64,000 bases of DNA from Mycobacterium sp. (GCA_025965895.1 JAOPWC010000118.1:1-64000); one strand, 5' to 3'; positions 1-9,473 are shown, numbered from the stretch's first letter. A program made the numbers and translations. The notes: generated from the letters alone by a model not told the origin.

Positions 1-371
1 GCTTGGACGAACCGCGGCGGCGACGGCTGCGCTGCGGCCGCGCGCACCAGCGACGCCGTGGCATCAACGTTGACGGCGCGGGCCAGTTCCCGTCGGGCGT
101 AGCACTGCGGTGGAATCACGGCCGCCAAGTGCACGATCGCGGCAGGGTTCACCGTCGCAACGAGTGCGTCGACCTCGGCCGGCTTCGTCAGGTCGGCCCA
201 GCGCACCTCCACACCGTCGCGATCGGCCAGGGCTGACGCCGCCCCGCGGTTCGCCGGGATGTCGAGGTCGGTCGCGACCACCCCCCGCCCCTCCTCCAGC
301 AGCCGTCGCACCACCGCGGTACCGACGCGGCCGAACGCCCCCGTCACAAGAACGCTTTCGGTAGTGCTCAC
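1..371 (-). CDS. NAD-dependent epimerase/dehydratase, N-terminal part (runs off window)
   Basis: The reading frame starts at a GTG preceded by AGGAGGA about seven bases upstream and continues past the window edge, giving 123 visible residues. The N-terminus has a Rossmann dinucleotide-binding motif, VTGAFGRVGTAVV, near residues 9-21. It is followed by an acidic VVATDLDIP segment at the end of beta-2 and by IVHLAAVIPP near residue 88, the usual third strand of extended SDRs. This supports a sugar-nucleotide epimerase-like or other extended SDR that binds NAD(P). The catalytic YxxxK lies outside the window, so substrate and activity cannot be judged. It is transcribed away from fprB across a 508-base gap. 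Confidence 0.8.
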   Translation of the reverse strand, partial: MSTTESVLVTGAFGRVGTAVVRRLLEEGRGVVATDLDIPANRGAASALADRDGVEVRWADLTKPAEVDALVATVNPAAIVHLAAVIPPQCYARRELARAVNVDATASLVRAAAAQPSPPRFVQ

Positions 372-879
372 CTGCACGGTCCTCCTCCATTTCTCAAGAC
401 TTTTCGTGGCCTGGTGCTTTTGCTCCCGAGTCCGTCTCGCGGCCGTGGCGCACTTTCGGAGAAGCGCACCGCGGCAATGGGGACAATTCCAATGTATCGC
501 GTCGCAATTCGACGCACTATGGTTAGTACAGCGGCATCTGCTGCATCACGCTCATCACTGTATCGTCAGACGAGAATGTTATGGTGCCGTATCTACAGTT
601 ACGGTTGCAGTAGCGAAATCGACGGTGGACAGCAACGTGGCAGGCGGAGCACGTGAACCATTCACTCGGCGAGGCTCACGTCCTCGTCCCAGGGCGCAAT
701 GGTGGTGCCCGCCGGGTCAAGGCGGCATTGGCACTCCGCCGGTCCGCGGCCGAGCCCTCGCTCGTCGCCGTACTGGACTCCTTCTCGAGCGATGCCGGTG
801 ACCGTGCTGCCGAGGAGCACGGTTTCGAAGTCTGACTGGAAGCTGCGCATGAGAACCGGATACGCAACAGGGGGATGCG
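372..879. other. 508-base gene-poor stretch between divergent genes
   Basis: No convincing gene is visible. The part nearest the epimerase (about 480-620) is AT-richer than its surroundings and probably holds the promoters. On the minus strand 850-662 a 62-codon frame is open, with a protein-like composition ending in APWDEDVSLAE, but it has no recognised family and no strong ribosome-binding site. It could be a small gene or the remnant of a longer one. The last 20 bases before 880 contain a weak GGGGG ribosome-binding site for fprB. Confidence 0.4.
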
Positions 880-2520
880 ATGGCCTACGTGATCACGCAG
901 AACTGCTGCAAGGACGGTAGCTGTGTGCCGGTGTGCCCGGTGGACTGCATTCGCCCGACGGCCGGGCCGGGCGAGTTCACCACGTCCGAGATGCTCTATA
1001 TCGACCCGGTGGCATGTATCGACTGCGGCGCCTGCCTGGAGGAGTGCCCGGTCGACGCCATCTACTACGACGAGGATCTACCGCCCGAGTTGGAGCGATT
1101 TCGCGAGATCAACGCCGCCTATTTCGAGCGGCACCCGCTGGAATCCGGGATGCCGCCGACCCGGGCCGATCACCAACCCGTTGAACCCGGCTCGCTGCGG
1201 GTCGCGATCGTAGGAGCCGGACCGGCGGCCTGCTACACGGCCAGCGAGCTGCTGCGTGTCGACGGCGTCGAGGTTGACCTCTTCGAGCGGCTGCCGACGC
1301 CGTTCGGGCTGATCAGGGCCGGGGTGGCGCCCGACCATCAGCACACCAAATCGGTCGTCGACATCTTCGACCCCGCATTTACCAATGACCGCTTCGGCTG
1401 CCACCTCAACGTGGAGGTCGGTCGCGACGTCAGCCGCGACGACCTGATGGCGCATCACCACGCGGTCATCTATGCGGTCGGGGCGTCGCGAAGCCGCGAC
1501 CTCGGCATCCCCGGCGAGCACCTGCCAGGCAACCACCCAGCCGCCGACTTCGTGGCCTGGTATAACGGCCACCCTGACCACGCCGGCGACACGTTCGATC
1601 TGTCCGCCGAGCGTGCGGTGATCATCGGCAACGGCAACGTCGCGCTGGACGTCGCGCGGGTGCTGCTCCTGCCACATGAAGAATTGGCCAAGACCGACAT
1701 CGCCGACCACGCGCTGGCAACTCTGGCAGACAGCAAGATCCGTGAGGTCGTCATTCTGGCGCGACGCAGCCCACGCGACGCGGCGTTCTCGGTCGGGGAG
1801 TTTCACGCGCTGGGACAGCTTCCCGGCATCGACGTGATCATCGACAGCGGTGATCTCGAGTCCACTCCCACAGACGGTGTGGAAACAGCGCTCAAGCTGG
1901 ACATCGCACGCACGTTCACCCAGTGTGATCCGTCGCCCAACAACAAACGGATCGTATTTCGCTTCATGGTCTCCCCGGCCGAGGTCGTCGGCGACCGGCA
2001 TGTCGAGGGAATGCACCTCGTGCACAACACCTTCGGCCCCAGCGGGACGCTCATATCCGGGGATCGCGAACGTGACGCCGAGCTGATCGAGACGTCGCTG
2101 ATCCTGCGGTCGATCGGCTACACGGGCGAGGCCATCGAGGGCCTGCCGTTTGACCCAGGCACCGGCACGGTGCCCAACCACGACGGCCGAGTGCTCGATG
2201 GCGAGGGGCAGCCCATCGCCGGGCTGTATGTCACCGGCTGGATCAAACGCGGGCCCCGCGGGGTGATCGGCACCAATCGCACCTGTGCCCAAGAGACGGT
2301 GGCCCGACTGTGGGCGGACTTCGACGAAGGCCGGCTGGCCCGTGACGTGAAGGACCGCTCAGCGCTCGACCGGCTGCTCGGTCAATGCGGCGCCGAACCC
2401 ATCGATTGGCGTGGCTGGCGGGCCATCGACGCCGCGGAACGCAAGAAGGGTCAGGACGCTTCACGGCCACGGGTCAAATTCGTCGATATCGCTGCGATGG
2501 TCGCCGTTGCCAACAGTTGA
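880..2520 (+). CDS. fprB: Ferredoxin-fused NADPH:ferredoxin reductase (FprB type)
   Basis: This 546-residue protein joins an N-terminal bacterial ferredoxin to an adrenodoxin-reductase-like flavoenzyme. The ferredoxin part shows cysteines 9, 15, 19 and 23 and a second cluster motif CIDCGACLEECPV near residues 47-59. The reductase part starts with FAD-binding VAIVGAGPAACYTASELL near 108, has NADP-binding VIIGNGNVALDVARVL near 247, and ends with the family motif RGPRGVIGTNRTCAQETV. Architecture and length match mycobacterial FprB (about 575 residues). It should pass electrons from NADPH to iron-sulfur partners such as P450 ferredoxins. The window holds two intact P450s and one small ferredoxin, so it is a plausible electron source for them, although it is not in an operon with them. 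Confidence 0.88.
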   Translation: MAYVITQNCCKDGSCVPVCPVDCIRPTAGPGEFTTSEMLYIDPVACIDCGACLEECPVDAIYYDEDLPPELERFREINAAYFERHPLESGMPPTRADHQPVEPGSLRVAIVGAGPAACYTASELLRVDGVEVDLFERLPTPFGLIRAGVAPDHQHTKSVVDIFDPAFTNDRFGCHLNVEVGRDVSRDDLMAHHHAVIYAVGASRSRDLGIPGEHLPGNHPAADFVAWYNGHPDHAGDTFDLSAERAVIIGNGNVALDVARVLLLPHEELAKTDIADHALATLADSKIREVVILARRSPRDAAFSVGEFHALGQLPGIDVIIDSGDLESTPTDGVETALKLDIARTFTQCDPSPNNKRIVFRFMVSPAEVVGDRHVEGMHLVHNTFGPSGTLISGDRERDAELIETSLILRSIGYTGEAIEGLPFDPGTGTVPNHDGRVLDGEGQPIAGLYVTGWIKRGPRGVIGTNRTCAQETVARLWADFDEGRLARDVKDRSALDRLLGQCGAEPIDWRGWRAIDAAERKKGQDASRPRVKFVDIAAMVAVANS

Positions 2521-2593
2521 TCGCTGGGTTATCCGGGACCAGTAGACGGTGCTGCCCGCCTCCGACTGGCCGGCATCGGAGTGCAGCTCTGAT

Positions 2594-2623
2594 TTGCGCA
2601 ATCCGCACGTGTCGTTCTACCGT
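2594..2623 (+). promoter_or_regulatory. Shared element copy A: TTGCGC-N18-TACCGT
   Basis: TTGCGC (2594-2599), 18 bases, then TACCGT (2618-2623), with the invariant GTTC immediately before TAC. It is one of seven copies in the window. It lies about 70 bases upstream of the alpha/beta hydrolase, so it is probably its promoter or an operator overlapping the promoter. The -10-like half is a poorer match than in the other copies. Confidence 0.5.
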
Positions 2624-2690
2624 TGAGATCAGATGGTCCTACTTTTTAGATCATCCGATGCACCGAATGTAACTCGCTCTCGCCAGGAGT

Positions 2691-4160
2691 TTGAGGGGGA
2701 TAGACCTGAGCCCATCCGATCCCGACCGCGCCCGCGCGAACGGTCGTAGCGATGGACGGCGGCGCCCTGTGGGTGTCGGCTCCCCGGGGCAGGCCGCGGC
2801 AAGGCTTACTCATTTCGAGGGTCCCGGTGTCCTGTGGGCTAACATTCCCGGGCCCGACTTGGCGGCCGCCGGATACCGGGAAGCCGAGTACCTCGCCACT
2901 GGTACCGCCACCGCGTTCCGCGCCACAGAGCTGCCCGCCGACGGACGGTTTTCGCTGCAACCGGGCGGGGCGGCGGGCTTTGCCACGCGGCTGCTGATAC
3001 GTCGGCCCCACTCTGCGGAAGGCTTCAACGGCACCCTGGTCGTGGAGTGGTTGAACGTCAGCGGCGGGCACGACGTTGCACCGGAGTACACGTACCTGTC
3101 GGCCGAACTGATCCGCAGGGGTTACGCGTGGGCGGGAATATCGGCGCAGTGGACCGGTATCGAGGGTGGCCCCGCCGCGGTGGCTGGTCCCGATGGCGGC
3201 AGCGGGCAGACGAGCCGCGGGCTCAAGACCCTGGATCCGGCGCGCTATCGCCACCTCAGTCATCCGGGCGACGCCTATTGCTACGACATCTACACCCAGA
3301 TCACGCGTGCCCTCCTCGGGTCGCCGATGACTGGCCATCCGTTGCAGGGATTGGCGGTGCAGAAGGTGCTGGCGGTGGGCGAGTCGCAATCGGCGGCCAC
3401 TTTGAGCACGTATCTGAACGGGATTCAGCCGCCGAGCCGACTGTTCGATGGCTTCCTGATCCACAGCCGCGCCGCCGGTATCGCACCGCTCGGTCAGAGC
3501 GGGCGGCCGATTGACATGGCCCAGGTCCTCCGTGGTGAACCCACATTGATCCGCTCGGACCAGCCGGTACCCACAGTGGTGGTGCAGACCGAAACTGATC
3601 TGTTGGGCGAACTGGGATATGTGCGAGCCCGCCAGCCCGATTCAGCGTGGTTCAGACTCTGGGAAGTCGCTGGTAGCGCCCACGGCGACAAGGCCCAAAT
3701 CGGCGAGCTGGAAGCGCTGCTCGGCTGTCCCGAGCCCGTCAACCGGGGTCAACAACTCTATGTGCTGCGGGCGGCGTTGCGCCACCTGGATGCCTGGTCC
3801 CGGGGAGGAGAGGCTCCACCGCCGGCTCCTCGGTTGGGCATCCACAACGCCATCGCACCGGCCACCTTCGCCACCGACCCCCACGGCAATGCCGTGGGTG
3901 GAGTTCGTACCCCGTCGGTTGACGCACCGGTCGCTGTTCTGTCGGGGACTGCTCGACACGGGGTGCCGGCGATCTGTCAGCTGTTCGGTCGCACCTTGCC
4001 GTTCACACCCGCTCGGCTTCGGCAGCTGTACCCATCGGTCGACGACTATCTGATGCAATACCGGCGCGCCGCCGATGCCGCCATCAGCGCCGGTTACGTG
4101 CTGGCCGACGACCGCGACGAGCTGCTCGCCGAGGCCCACCCTGATCTGTTCACGGCCTGA
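2691..4160 (+). CDS. Alpha/beta hydrolase domain protein (Abhydrolase_10-like)
   Basis: A protein of up to 489 residues resembling the large secondary-metabolite-type alpha/beta hydrolase family. It has GTLVVEWLNVSGG near residue 118, a nucleophile-elbow-like VGESQSAATLSTY near 230, and a late GSAHGD that may carry the catalytic histidine. A decayed, truncated copy lies at 56424-57096 on the other strand. The start is uncertain. TTG 2691 sits only three bases after GGAG, GTG 2769 is another in-frame choice, and the N-terminus aligned to the decayed copy differs by four bases, hinting at an old frameshift near 2755-2790. A likely promoter (element A) lies upstream. The substrate is unknown; ester or lactone hydrolysis is an inference. 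Confidence 0.75.
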   Translation: MRGIDLSPSDPDRARANGRSDGRRRPVGVGSPGQAAARLTHFEGPGVLWANIPGPDLAAAGYREAEYLATGTATAFRATELPADGRFSLQPGGAAGFATRLLIRRPHSAEGFNGTLVVEWLNVSGGHDVAPEYTYLSAELIRRGYAWAGISAQWTGIEGGPAAVAGPDGGSGQTSRGLKTLDPARYRHLSHPGDAYCYDIYTQITRALLGSPMTGHPLQGLAVQKVLAVGESQSAATLSTYLNGIQPPSRLFDGFLIHSRAAGIAPLGQSGRPIDMAQVLRGEPTLIRSDQPVPTVVVQTETDLLGELGYVRARQPDSAWFRLWEVAGSAHGDKAQIGELEALLGCPEPVNRGQQLYVLRAALRHLDAWSRGGEAPPPAPRLGIHNAIAPATFATDPHGNAVGGVRTPSVDAPVAVLSGTARHGVPAICQLFGRTLPFTPARLRQLYPSVDDYLMQYRRAADAAISAGYVLADDRDELLAEAHPDLFTA

Positions 4161-4207
4161 ACCACCTTGCCCCAATTGTCCTCACCGCCAACTTGAAGGG
4201 GAGAAAA

Positions 4208-5014
4208 GTGAGCGACACCGATATCGACAGCCTGGATCTGGCCAAGTGGGATCCGTCCCTGACCGAACGCATCATAGGATTCGTCCGGCCGATCTCCAAG
4301 TGGTATTTCCGGTCGGAAGTGCGCGGACTGGAATCGTTTCCCCGCGGTGGGGCGCTGATGGTCGCGAATCACTCAGGTGGCATGTTTGCCACGGACATCC
4401 CGGTCTTAGCCGTGGCCTTCTACGACAAGTTCGGCTACGACCGCCCGATCTACACCCTCAGCCACGACCTGATGTTCACCGGCCCGGTCGGCACGTTCAT
4501 GGCCCGCGTCGGCTTCATCCGTGCCAGTCGTGCCAACGCCGCCAAGGCGTTGCGTGCCGGCGGGGTTGTGGTGGTGTTCCCCGGCGGCGAGTACGACTCG
4601 TACCGCCCGACGATGTTGCAGAACGTCATCGATTTCAACGGCCGCACCGGGTACGTCAGGACGGCCCTCGAGGCCGGCGTGCCGATCGTGCCGGCGGTGT
4701 CAATCGGCGGCCAGGAGAACCAGCTGTACCTGACCCGCGGCACGTGGCTGGCTGAGCGACTGGGACTGAAGCGCTTGCTGCGCACCCAGATCCTGCCGAT
4801 TTCGTTCGGTTTCCCGTTCGGGCCGAGCGCGATGATTCCGCTCAACTTGCCGCTGCCCACCAAGGTCGTCACTGAGCTGCTCGAGCCGATCGACGTCGCC
4901 GCTCAGTTCGGCGAGGACCCGGACGTCGATAAGGTCGACGCACACGTCCGGTCCGTGATGCAGACAGCCCTCGACCGGCTGGCTCGCAGGCGCCGCTTCC
5001 CGGTACTGGGCTGA
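4208..5014 (+). CDS. PlsC-type 1-acyl-glycerol-3-phosphate acyltransferase family protein
   Basis: 268 residues from GTG 4208, chosen because AAGGGGAG lies about six bases upstream; an in-frame ATG a few codons earlier has no such site. It carries the acyltransferase signatures VANHSGGMFATD near residue 58 (the NHxxxxxD-type catalytic block), then VGFIRASRANAAKAL and VVVFPGGEYDSYRP near 125. These are typical of lysophospholipid acyltransferases that use acyl-CoA. The stop codon overlaps the ATG of the following acyl-CoA ligase, so the two are translationally coupled: the ligase would make acyl-CoA and this enzyme would place it on a glycerolipid or related acceptor. The set resembles Rv1428c-fadD12 in M. 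tuberculosis. Confidence 0.82.
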   Translation: MSDTDIDSLDLAKWDPSLTERIIGFVRPISKWYFRSEVRGLESFPRGGALMVANHSGGMFATDIPVLAVAFYDKFGYDRPIYTLSHDLMFTGPVGTFMARVGFIRASRANAAKALRAGGVVVVFPGGEYDSYRPTMLQNVIDFNGRTGYVRTALEAGVPIVPAVSIGGQENQLYLTRGTWLAERLGLKRLLRTQILPISFGFPFGPSAMIPLNLPLPTKVVTELLEPIDVAAQFGEDPDVDKVDAHVRSVMQTALDRLARRRRFPVLG

Positions 5015-6702
5015 TGAGCGCACCGGAGGGCAGGAGCGAAGCGACCGGGGCCAAGGCGGCGGCCCTGTCCGCCCGCCTGAGCGTGATCCTCGGGCTGGTG
5101 GCTGCGCTGCGCCGGGCGCGGCTGCTGGCCCCGATGCGACCGGACCGCTACCTGCGCGTCGCGGCCGCGATCCGACGCGAGGGCTTCAGCGCCACGTCAG
5201 GTTTCGCCAGCGCGGCCCAGCGCTGCCCGGAGCGGCCCGGGCTCGTCGACGAGCTGGGCACGCTGACCTGGCGCGAACTCGACCGGCGCTGCGATGCGTT
5301 GGCGGCGGCGCTGCAGGCGCTCCCCGGCGGCGCGCCGCACTCGATCGGCATTATGTGCCGCAACCACCGCGGGTTCGTTGAGGCGCTGGTCGCGGTCAAC
5401 CGCATCGGCGCCGAGGTGGTGCTGCTGAACACCTCGTTCGCCGGGCCGGCGCTGGCCGAGGTGGTGCAGCGCGAGGGTGTCGACGCCGTCATCTATGACG
5501 AGGAGTTCACCGCCACGGTCGAACGCGCGCTGGCCGAGAGCCCCGCCGCCACGCGCATCGTCGCCTGGGCCGACAACGCCCTTCAGCACGACCTCACCGT
5601 CGAAAAAATGATCGGTGAGCACCCCGGCCAGCGGCCCACCCGCTGCGACCGCAACGGCAGGCTGATCCTGCTGACCTCCGGCACGACCGGAACGCCCAAG
5701 AGCGCCAGGCAGTCCGGCGGCGGCCTCATGGAACTCAAGGCCATCCTCGAGCGGATCCCGTGGCGCGCAGAGGAGACGACGGTGGTGGTGGCCCCGATGT
5801 TTCACGCCTGGGGCTTTTCGCAGCTGGTGCTGTCGGCGTCGATGGCGTGCACGATCGTGACGCGCCGCAAATTCGACCCGGAGGCCACGCTGCAGCTGAT
5901 CGACCGCCACCGCGCCACCGGCCTGTGCGTGGTGCCGGTGATGGTCGACCGCATCGTGGAGCTGCCCGACGACGTCCGCAAGCGCTACAGCGGCCGGTCG
6001 CTGCGGTTTGCCACCGCGTCCGGATCGCGGATGCGCCCAGACGTCGTGATCGCGTTCATGGACCAGTTCGGTGACGTGATCTTCAACAACTACAACGCCA
6101 CCGAGGCCGGCATGATCGCCACCGCGACCCCCGAGGACCTGCGGGCTGCACCGGACACCGCCGGCAAGCCCGCGGTGGGCACCGAAGTCCGTATCCTCGA
6201 CGAGAACCGTCACGAGCTGCCCCGCGGCGAGATCGGCCAGATCTTCGTGCACAACAGCACCCAGTTCGACGGCTACACGTCCGGCACCACCAAGGAATTC
6301 CACGGCGGCTACATGGCGTCGGGGGACATCGGCTATCTCGACGGTGCCGGCCGGTTGTTCGTCGTGGGCCGCGACGACGAAATGATCGTTTCCGGTGGGG
6401 AGAACGTCTACCCCATCGAGGTGGAGAAGACACTTGCGTCGCACCCCGACGTGGCGGAGGCCTCGGTGCTTGGCGTGGACGACGAGCAATTTGGGCAGCG
6501 TCTGGTTGCGTTCGTCGTGCTCAACGACAGGGCGCCAGCCACATCAGAGGACCTCAGGCAGCACGTGCGCGAAAACCTGGCCAACTACAAAGTGCCGCGC
6601 GAGATCACCGTTGTCGACGAGCTGCCCCGCAACAGCACGGGCAAGATCGCCCGCAGCGAGCTGCTGTCCCGGATCGGCGCGCCGACGGCCGATGGGAGCT
6701 AG
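5014..6702 (+). CDS. Fatty-acid-CoA ligase, FadD12-like
   Basis: 562 residues of the ANL adenylating family. It has the P-loop LLTSGTTGTPKSAR near residue 216, the A5 motif FNNYNATEAG near 360, the hinge GRDDEMIVSGGENVYPIEVE near 453, and the catalytic lysine in NSTGKIARSELL near 543. The N-terminus contains PMRPDRYLRVAAAIRREG, a segment I associate with mycobacterial FadD12. It starts inside the stop codon of the acyltransferase (ATGA), so the two are co-translated. It should activate long-chain fatty acids by ATP to acyl-AMP and then acyl-CoA. The FadD12 identity rests on recalled synteny and should be confirmed by alignment. Confidence 0.85.
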   Translation: MSAPEGRSEATGAKAAALSARLSVILGLVAALRRARLLAPMRPDRYLRVAAAIRREGFSATSGFASAAQRCPERPGLVDELGTLTWRELDRRCDALAAALQALPGGAPHSIGIMCRNHRGFVEALVAVNRIGAEVVLLNTSFAGPALAEVVQREGVDAVIYDEEFTATVERALAESPAATRIVAWADNALQHDLTVEKMIGEHPGQRPTRCDRNGRLILLTSGTTGTPKSARQSGGGLMELKAILERIPWRAEETTVVVAPMFHAWGFSQLVLSASMACTIVTRRKFDPEATLQLIDRHRATGLCVVPVMVDRIVELPDDVRKRYSGRSLRFATASGSRMRPDVVIAFMDQFGDVIFNNYNATEAGMIATATPEDLRAAPDTAGKPAVGTEVRILDENRHELPRGEIGQIFVHNSTQFDGYTSGTTKEFHGGYMASGDIGYLDGAGRLFVVGRDDEMIVSGGENVYPIEVEKTLASHPDVAEASVLGVDDEQFGQRLVAFVVLNDRAPATSEDLRQHVRENLANYKVPREITVVDELPRNSTGKIARSELLSRIGAPTADGS

Positions 6703-6745
6703 GTCCGGCGACCGGGTGCAGCGTCGGTGCCAGTACGCGACCCGG

Positions 6746-8179
6746 CTACACCAGCGTGGCCCGCGGCATCGCCGTAGCGACCTCGGTCAGCTTGCCGGAT
6801 AGCCCTGCCGCGCTGCGGATCTCGGTGAAGGCGCGGATCATCGCATCCGTCGCTTCGTGCGGATCGTCGAGCGTGCAGTCGTCGGTCAGCACCGAGATAT
6901 TGAGCTGATCGACATAGCTCCACACCGTGATGTTCATGCCGCTGCCGGCCACCAGCGTTCCGACGGAATAGATTTCGCTGAGCGTCGCGCCACCGAAGCG
7001 GCCGCGTTCGCGGGGCCCCCGCACGTTGGAGACCGGCAGGTTCATCACCTTGTTCTGTGCGTCGCGCCGCGACAGCCAACGGAATACGGCCGGCGTGACG
7101 GGCGGCGGCAGGTAGGCCGTCCACTGCGCGACCACCGTAGGGCCGAGTAGATGGAAGTCTTCCTTGGCGATGCCGGCGGCCAACGAGGTCAGGCGCACCC
7201 GTTCCAGCGGGTCGTCGACATGCACTGGCAACGACACGTTCAGTCCGCTCAGCGCGTTTCCGGTCAGCCGGTCCGGCGAGGTGTCCAGGCTGGCCGGCAC
7301 CGACCCGATCAGCGGTTCGTCGGCGCGTCCGTCGTAGCGCAGCAACAACTCCCGCAGCGCACCGGCGGCGATGGCCAGCACCAGGTCGTTGATGGTGATG
7401 CCGAGGTGCTTGCTGGTCTGCTTGATGTCGGCCAGCGCCAGCGCTGCGGTGGCGAACCGGCGGCCGGGCGACACCACATGGTTGATGAAGGTCAGCGGGG
7501 CCGAGAACGGGCGGGCCAGCCCGGGCTGCAGGCCCCTCTCCTTGGTCCGCCGCCGCACCCGCGCGACTCCCGCGGCGGTGTCGCGGACCAATCGCGGAAG
7601 TTTGCCGGACTGCTGCAGATGGTCTCGGGCCGCCGCCCGCAGCAGTTCACCGCGCGACGGCGGCGCATTGCTGGTGTACAGATCCCGCTCGTCTTGGATC
7701 GGCCCGGTGAGATCCATCGCCCGCGCAAGCATGTTGGCCGAGGCCACCCCGTCGGCCAGCGCGTGATGGACCTTGGCGATCACCGCGAACCGGTTGTCGG
7801 CCATCCCCTCAGCGAAGTACATCTCCCAGAGCGGACGGCTGCGGTCCAGCGGCGTGCCGGCGATCTCGCCGATCACCCGGTCCAGCTCCCTGCGACCCCC
7901 GGGGCTCGGAACCCGGACCCCCCGCAGATGGTAGTCGAGGTCGGTGTCGCAGTTTTGCAGCCACATCGGGTGATGCAGCTTGAGCGGGATGCCGACGAGT
8001 GTGTAGCACAGCGGCTCGAGCAGATGCAGACGGCGGCGCAGCGTGCGCCGGAACAACTCGAAGGTGAACTCACCATCGAAGCCGCTGACGTCGATGACAC
8101 CGATCTTGAGCGTATGCATATGGACGTTGGGTGTTTCGCTATAGAGCAACATGGCATCCCAGCCGCTAAGTCGCTTCAC
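6746..8179 (-). CDS. Wax ester synthase/diacylglycerol acyltransferase (WS/DGAT, Tgs family)
   Basis: 477 residues from a GTG with GAGGTGGG upstream. It opens with RLSGWDAMLLYSETPNVHMH and carries the condensing-enzyme-type active-site motif HHALADG near residue 137. Later come the WS/DGAT landmarks PLIGSVPASLDT, LSGLNVSLPVHVDDP and NLPVSNVRGP near 367. The family transfers acyl-CoA to diacylglycerol or fatty alcohol, forming storage lipid at the inner membrane face. It faces the PlsC-ligase pair in a convergent arrangement and may form a unit with the following esterase. The four genes together look like a triacylglycerol synthesis and turnover block, like Rv1425-Rv1428c. The product class (wax or triacylglycerol) cannot be read from sequence. 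Confidence 0.87.
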   Translation of the reverse strand: MKRLSGWDAMLLYSETPNVHMHTLKIGVIDVSGFDGEFTFELFRRTLRRRLHLLEPLCYTLVGIPLKLHHPMWLQNCDTDLDYHLRGVRVPSPGGRRELDRVIGEIAGTPLDRSRPLWEMYFAEGMADNRFAVIAKVHHALADGVASANMLARAMDLTGPIQDERDLYTSNAPPSRGELLRAAARDHLQQSGKLPRLVRDTAAGVARVRRRTKERGLQPGLARPFSAPLTFINHVVSPGRRFATAALALADIKQTSKHLGITINDLVLAIAAGALRELLLRYDGRADEPLIGSVPASLDTSPDRLTGNALSGLNVSLPVHVDDPLERVRLTSLAAGIAKEDFHLLGPTVVAQWTAYLPPPVTPAVFRWLSRRDAQNKVMNLPVSNVRGPRERGRFGGATLSEIYSVGTLVAGSGMNITVWSYVDQLNISVLTDDCTLDDPHEATDAMIRAFTEIRSAAGLSGKLTEVATAMPRATLV

Positions 8180-8252
8180 ACCCCCACCTCATTCATGCAC
8201 GATCCACGAGTGGTAGTTCCCGCGTCGGAGCGCTTCCGTCCGCGCGACGCGT

Positions 8253-9473
8253 CTATATAACCTCTTTCGCCTTGGTGAGCAGATAGCTTCGATGGATCTC
8301 GTTGAGGAACAGGCCGATCACCGTGGCGGCCGACCCTGTGCGCGAACCGTCGGTCATGTCGAATCCGTGGTGGGCGCCGGGCAGCTCCAGGTAACCGACG
8401 GTCGACCCCGACACCGCGCGCAGCTTCTCCACGAACGCCCGCGCCTGCGCCACCGGGATCACCGAGTCGGCGGTGCCGTGCACGACCAGGAACGGCGGCG
8501 CGTCCGGGCGCACCCGCGCGATCGGCGACGCTCGGCGGAACAGCTCCGGGTGGCGGGCCAGCCGCTTCTTGACAACGACGTGTTCCAGGAAGTCGACGAA
8601 CTGGTCGCGCTCCGGGGTCGAGCGGTCCACCCAGTCGTAGCGTCCATAGATGCCCACCACCGCCTCCACGGAGGTGTGCGCATCGGGCGGCAGCTCGCCG
8701 TGGAAGTCGGGGTCATCAGGGGTCAGACCAGTCAGGGCGGCCAGGTGACCACCGGCCGAACAGCCTGCGATCGCGACGAATTCGCGGTCGCCGCCGAACC
8801 GGTCGACATTGGCGCGCGCCCACGCCACCGCCGCCTTGACGTCGCGGACGTGCCGCGGCCACCGGTGATGCGGCGACACCCGGTAATCGATGGACAAGCA
8901 CACCCAGCCCTGCTCGGCCAGGTGCGACAACAACGCATAGCCCTGCAGCATCCGGGTGCCGAAAATCCACGCCCCGCCCGGCACAAACACCAGCACCGGC
9001 GCGGGGCCGGGCCGCAGATCCGGGCGTCGCCAAACGTCGAGCACCTGTCCCGGGGCATCGCCGTAGCGCACCGTGCTCCGGTAGAGGTACTGCCTGCGTT
9101 GCCGGGTGCCCCGCAATACCGGCGACATGCGTTCTGGGGCTGGCCAGTCGACGTTGCGCCGCTCCGCGGACACGATCCCGCTCAGCGCGGCGGCGGCCAC
9201 CGTCTTCGTCTGCTCCCGTTCCTGCCTGCGCAGCGCCGCGGCGCCGGGCTGCATCCGGGTCCGTACCGCCGATGACACGAAACCCGGGGCCTGCCGGTAA
9301 CCCCACAACCCCATCGCGGTGATCGCGCCCAGCGGTTCCAGCTTCTTGCCCACCACCGGTAGCGCCGCATACGACGTGCTCAACGCCAGCAGGTAGTCCA
9401 CCGGATGGGCTCGGGCCAACCACATTGCCCGCGACCACAGGCTCGGTGCGGGCCGCTCTGGACCGGAATCCAT
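8253..9473 (-). CDS. Alpha/beta hydrolase, LipO-like esterase/lipase
   Basis: 406 residues from ATG 9473, chosen because GGAGG lies about eleven bases upstream and because upstream codons lack family similarity. The fold signatures are VFVPGGAWIFGTRML (oxyanion-hole HGG-like block, here PGGAW) near residue 148, the nucleophile elbow IAGCSAGGH near 225, and the terminal GAHHGFD carrying the catalytic histidine. These belong to the hormone-sensitive-lipase/carboxylesterase branch. It is upstream of the WS/DGAT on the same strand with a 73-base gap. M. tuberculosis has lipO next to fadD12 and a WS/DGAT gene, so it is probably the counterpart of lipO. The likely role is hydrolysis of acyl esters in lipid turnover. 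Confidence 0.78.
   Translation of the reverse strand: MDSGPERPAPSLWSRAMWLARAHPVDYLLALSTSYAALPVVGKKLEPLGAITAMGLWGYRQAPGFVSSAVRTRMQPGAAALRRQEREQTKTVAAAALSGIVSAERRNVDWPAPERMSPVLRGTRQRRQYLYRSTVRYGDAPGQVLDVWRRPDLRPGPAPVLVFVPGGAWIFGTRMLQGYALLSHLAEQGWVCLSIDYRVSPHHRWPRHVRDVKAAVAWARANVDRFGGDREFVAIAGCSAGGHLAALTGLTPDDPDFHGELPPDAHTSVEAVVGIYGRYDWVDRSTPERDQFVDFLEHVVVKKRLARHPELFRRASPIARVRPDAPPFLVVHGTADSVIPVAQARAFVEKLRAVSGSTVGYLELPGAHHGFDMTDGSRTGSAATVIGLFLNEIHRSYLLTKAKEVI

Noticed and set aside
662..850. 62-codon minus-strand frame as a small protein gene
   Set aside because: Protein-like in part but no ribosome-binding site or recognised family; kept only as a note in the intergenic entry.
1078..2292. 404-codon open frame on the minus strand opposite fprB
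   Set aside because: It is a mirror frame of a high-GC gene. fprB has all domain motifs and the mirror translation has no family features.
5197..6489. 430-codon minus-strand frame opposite the acyl-CoA ligase
   Set aside because: Antisense shadow; the ligase carries all ANL motifs.
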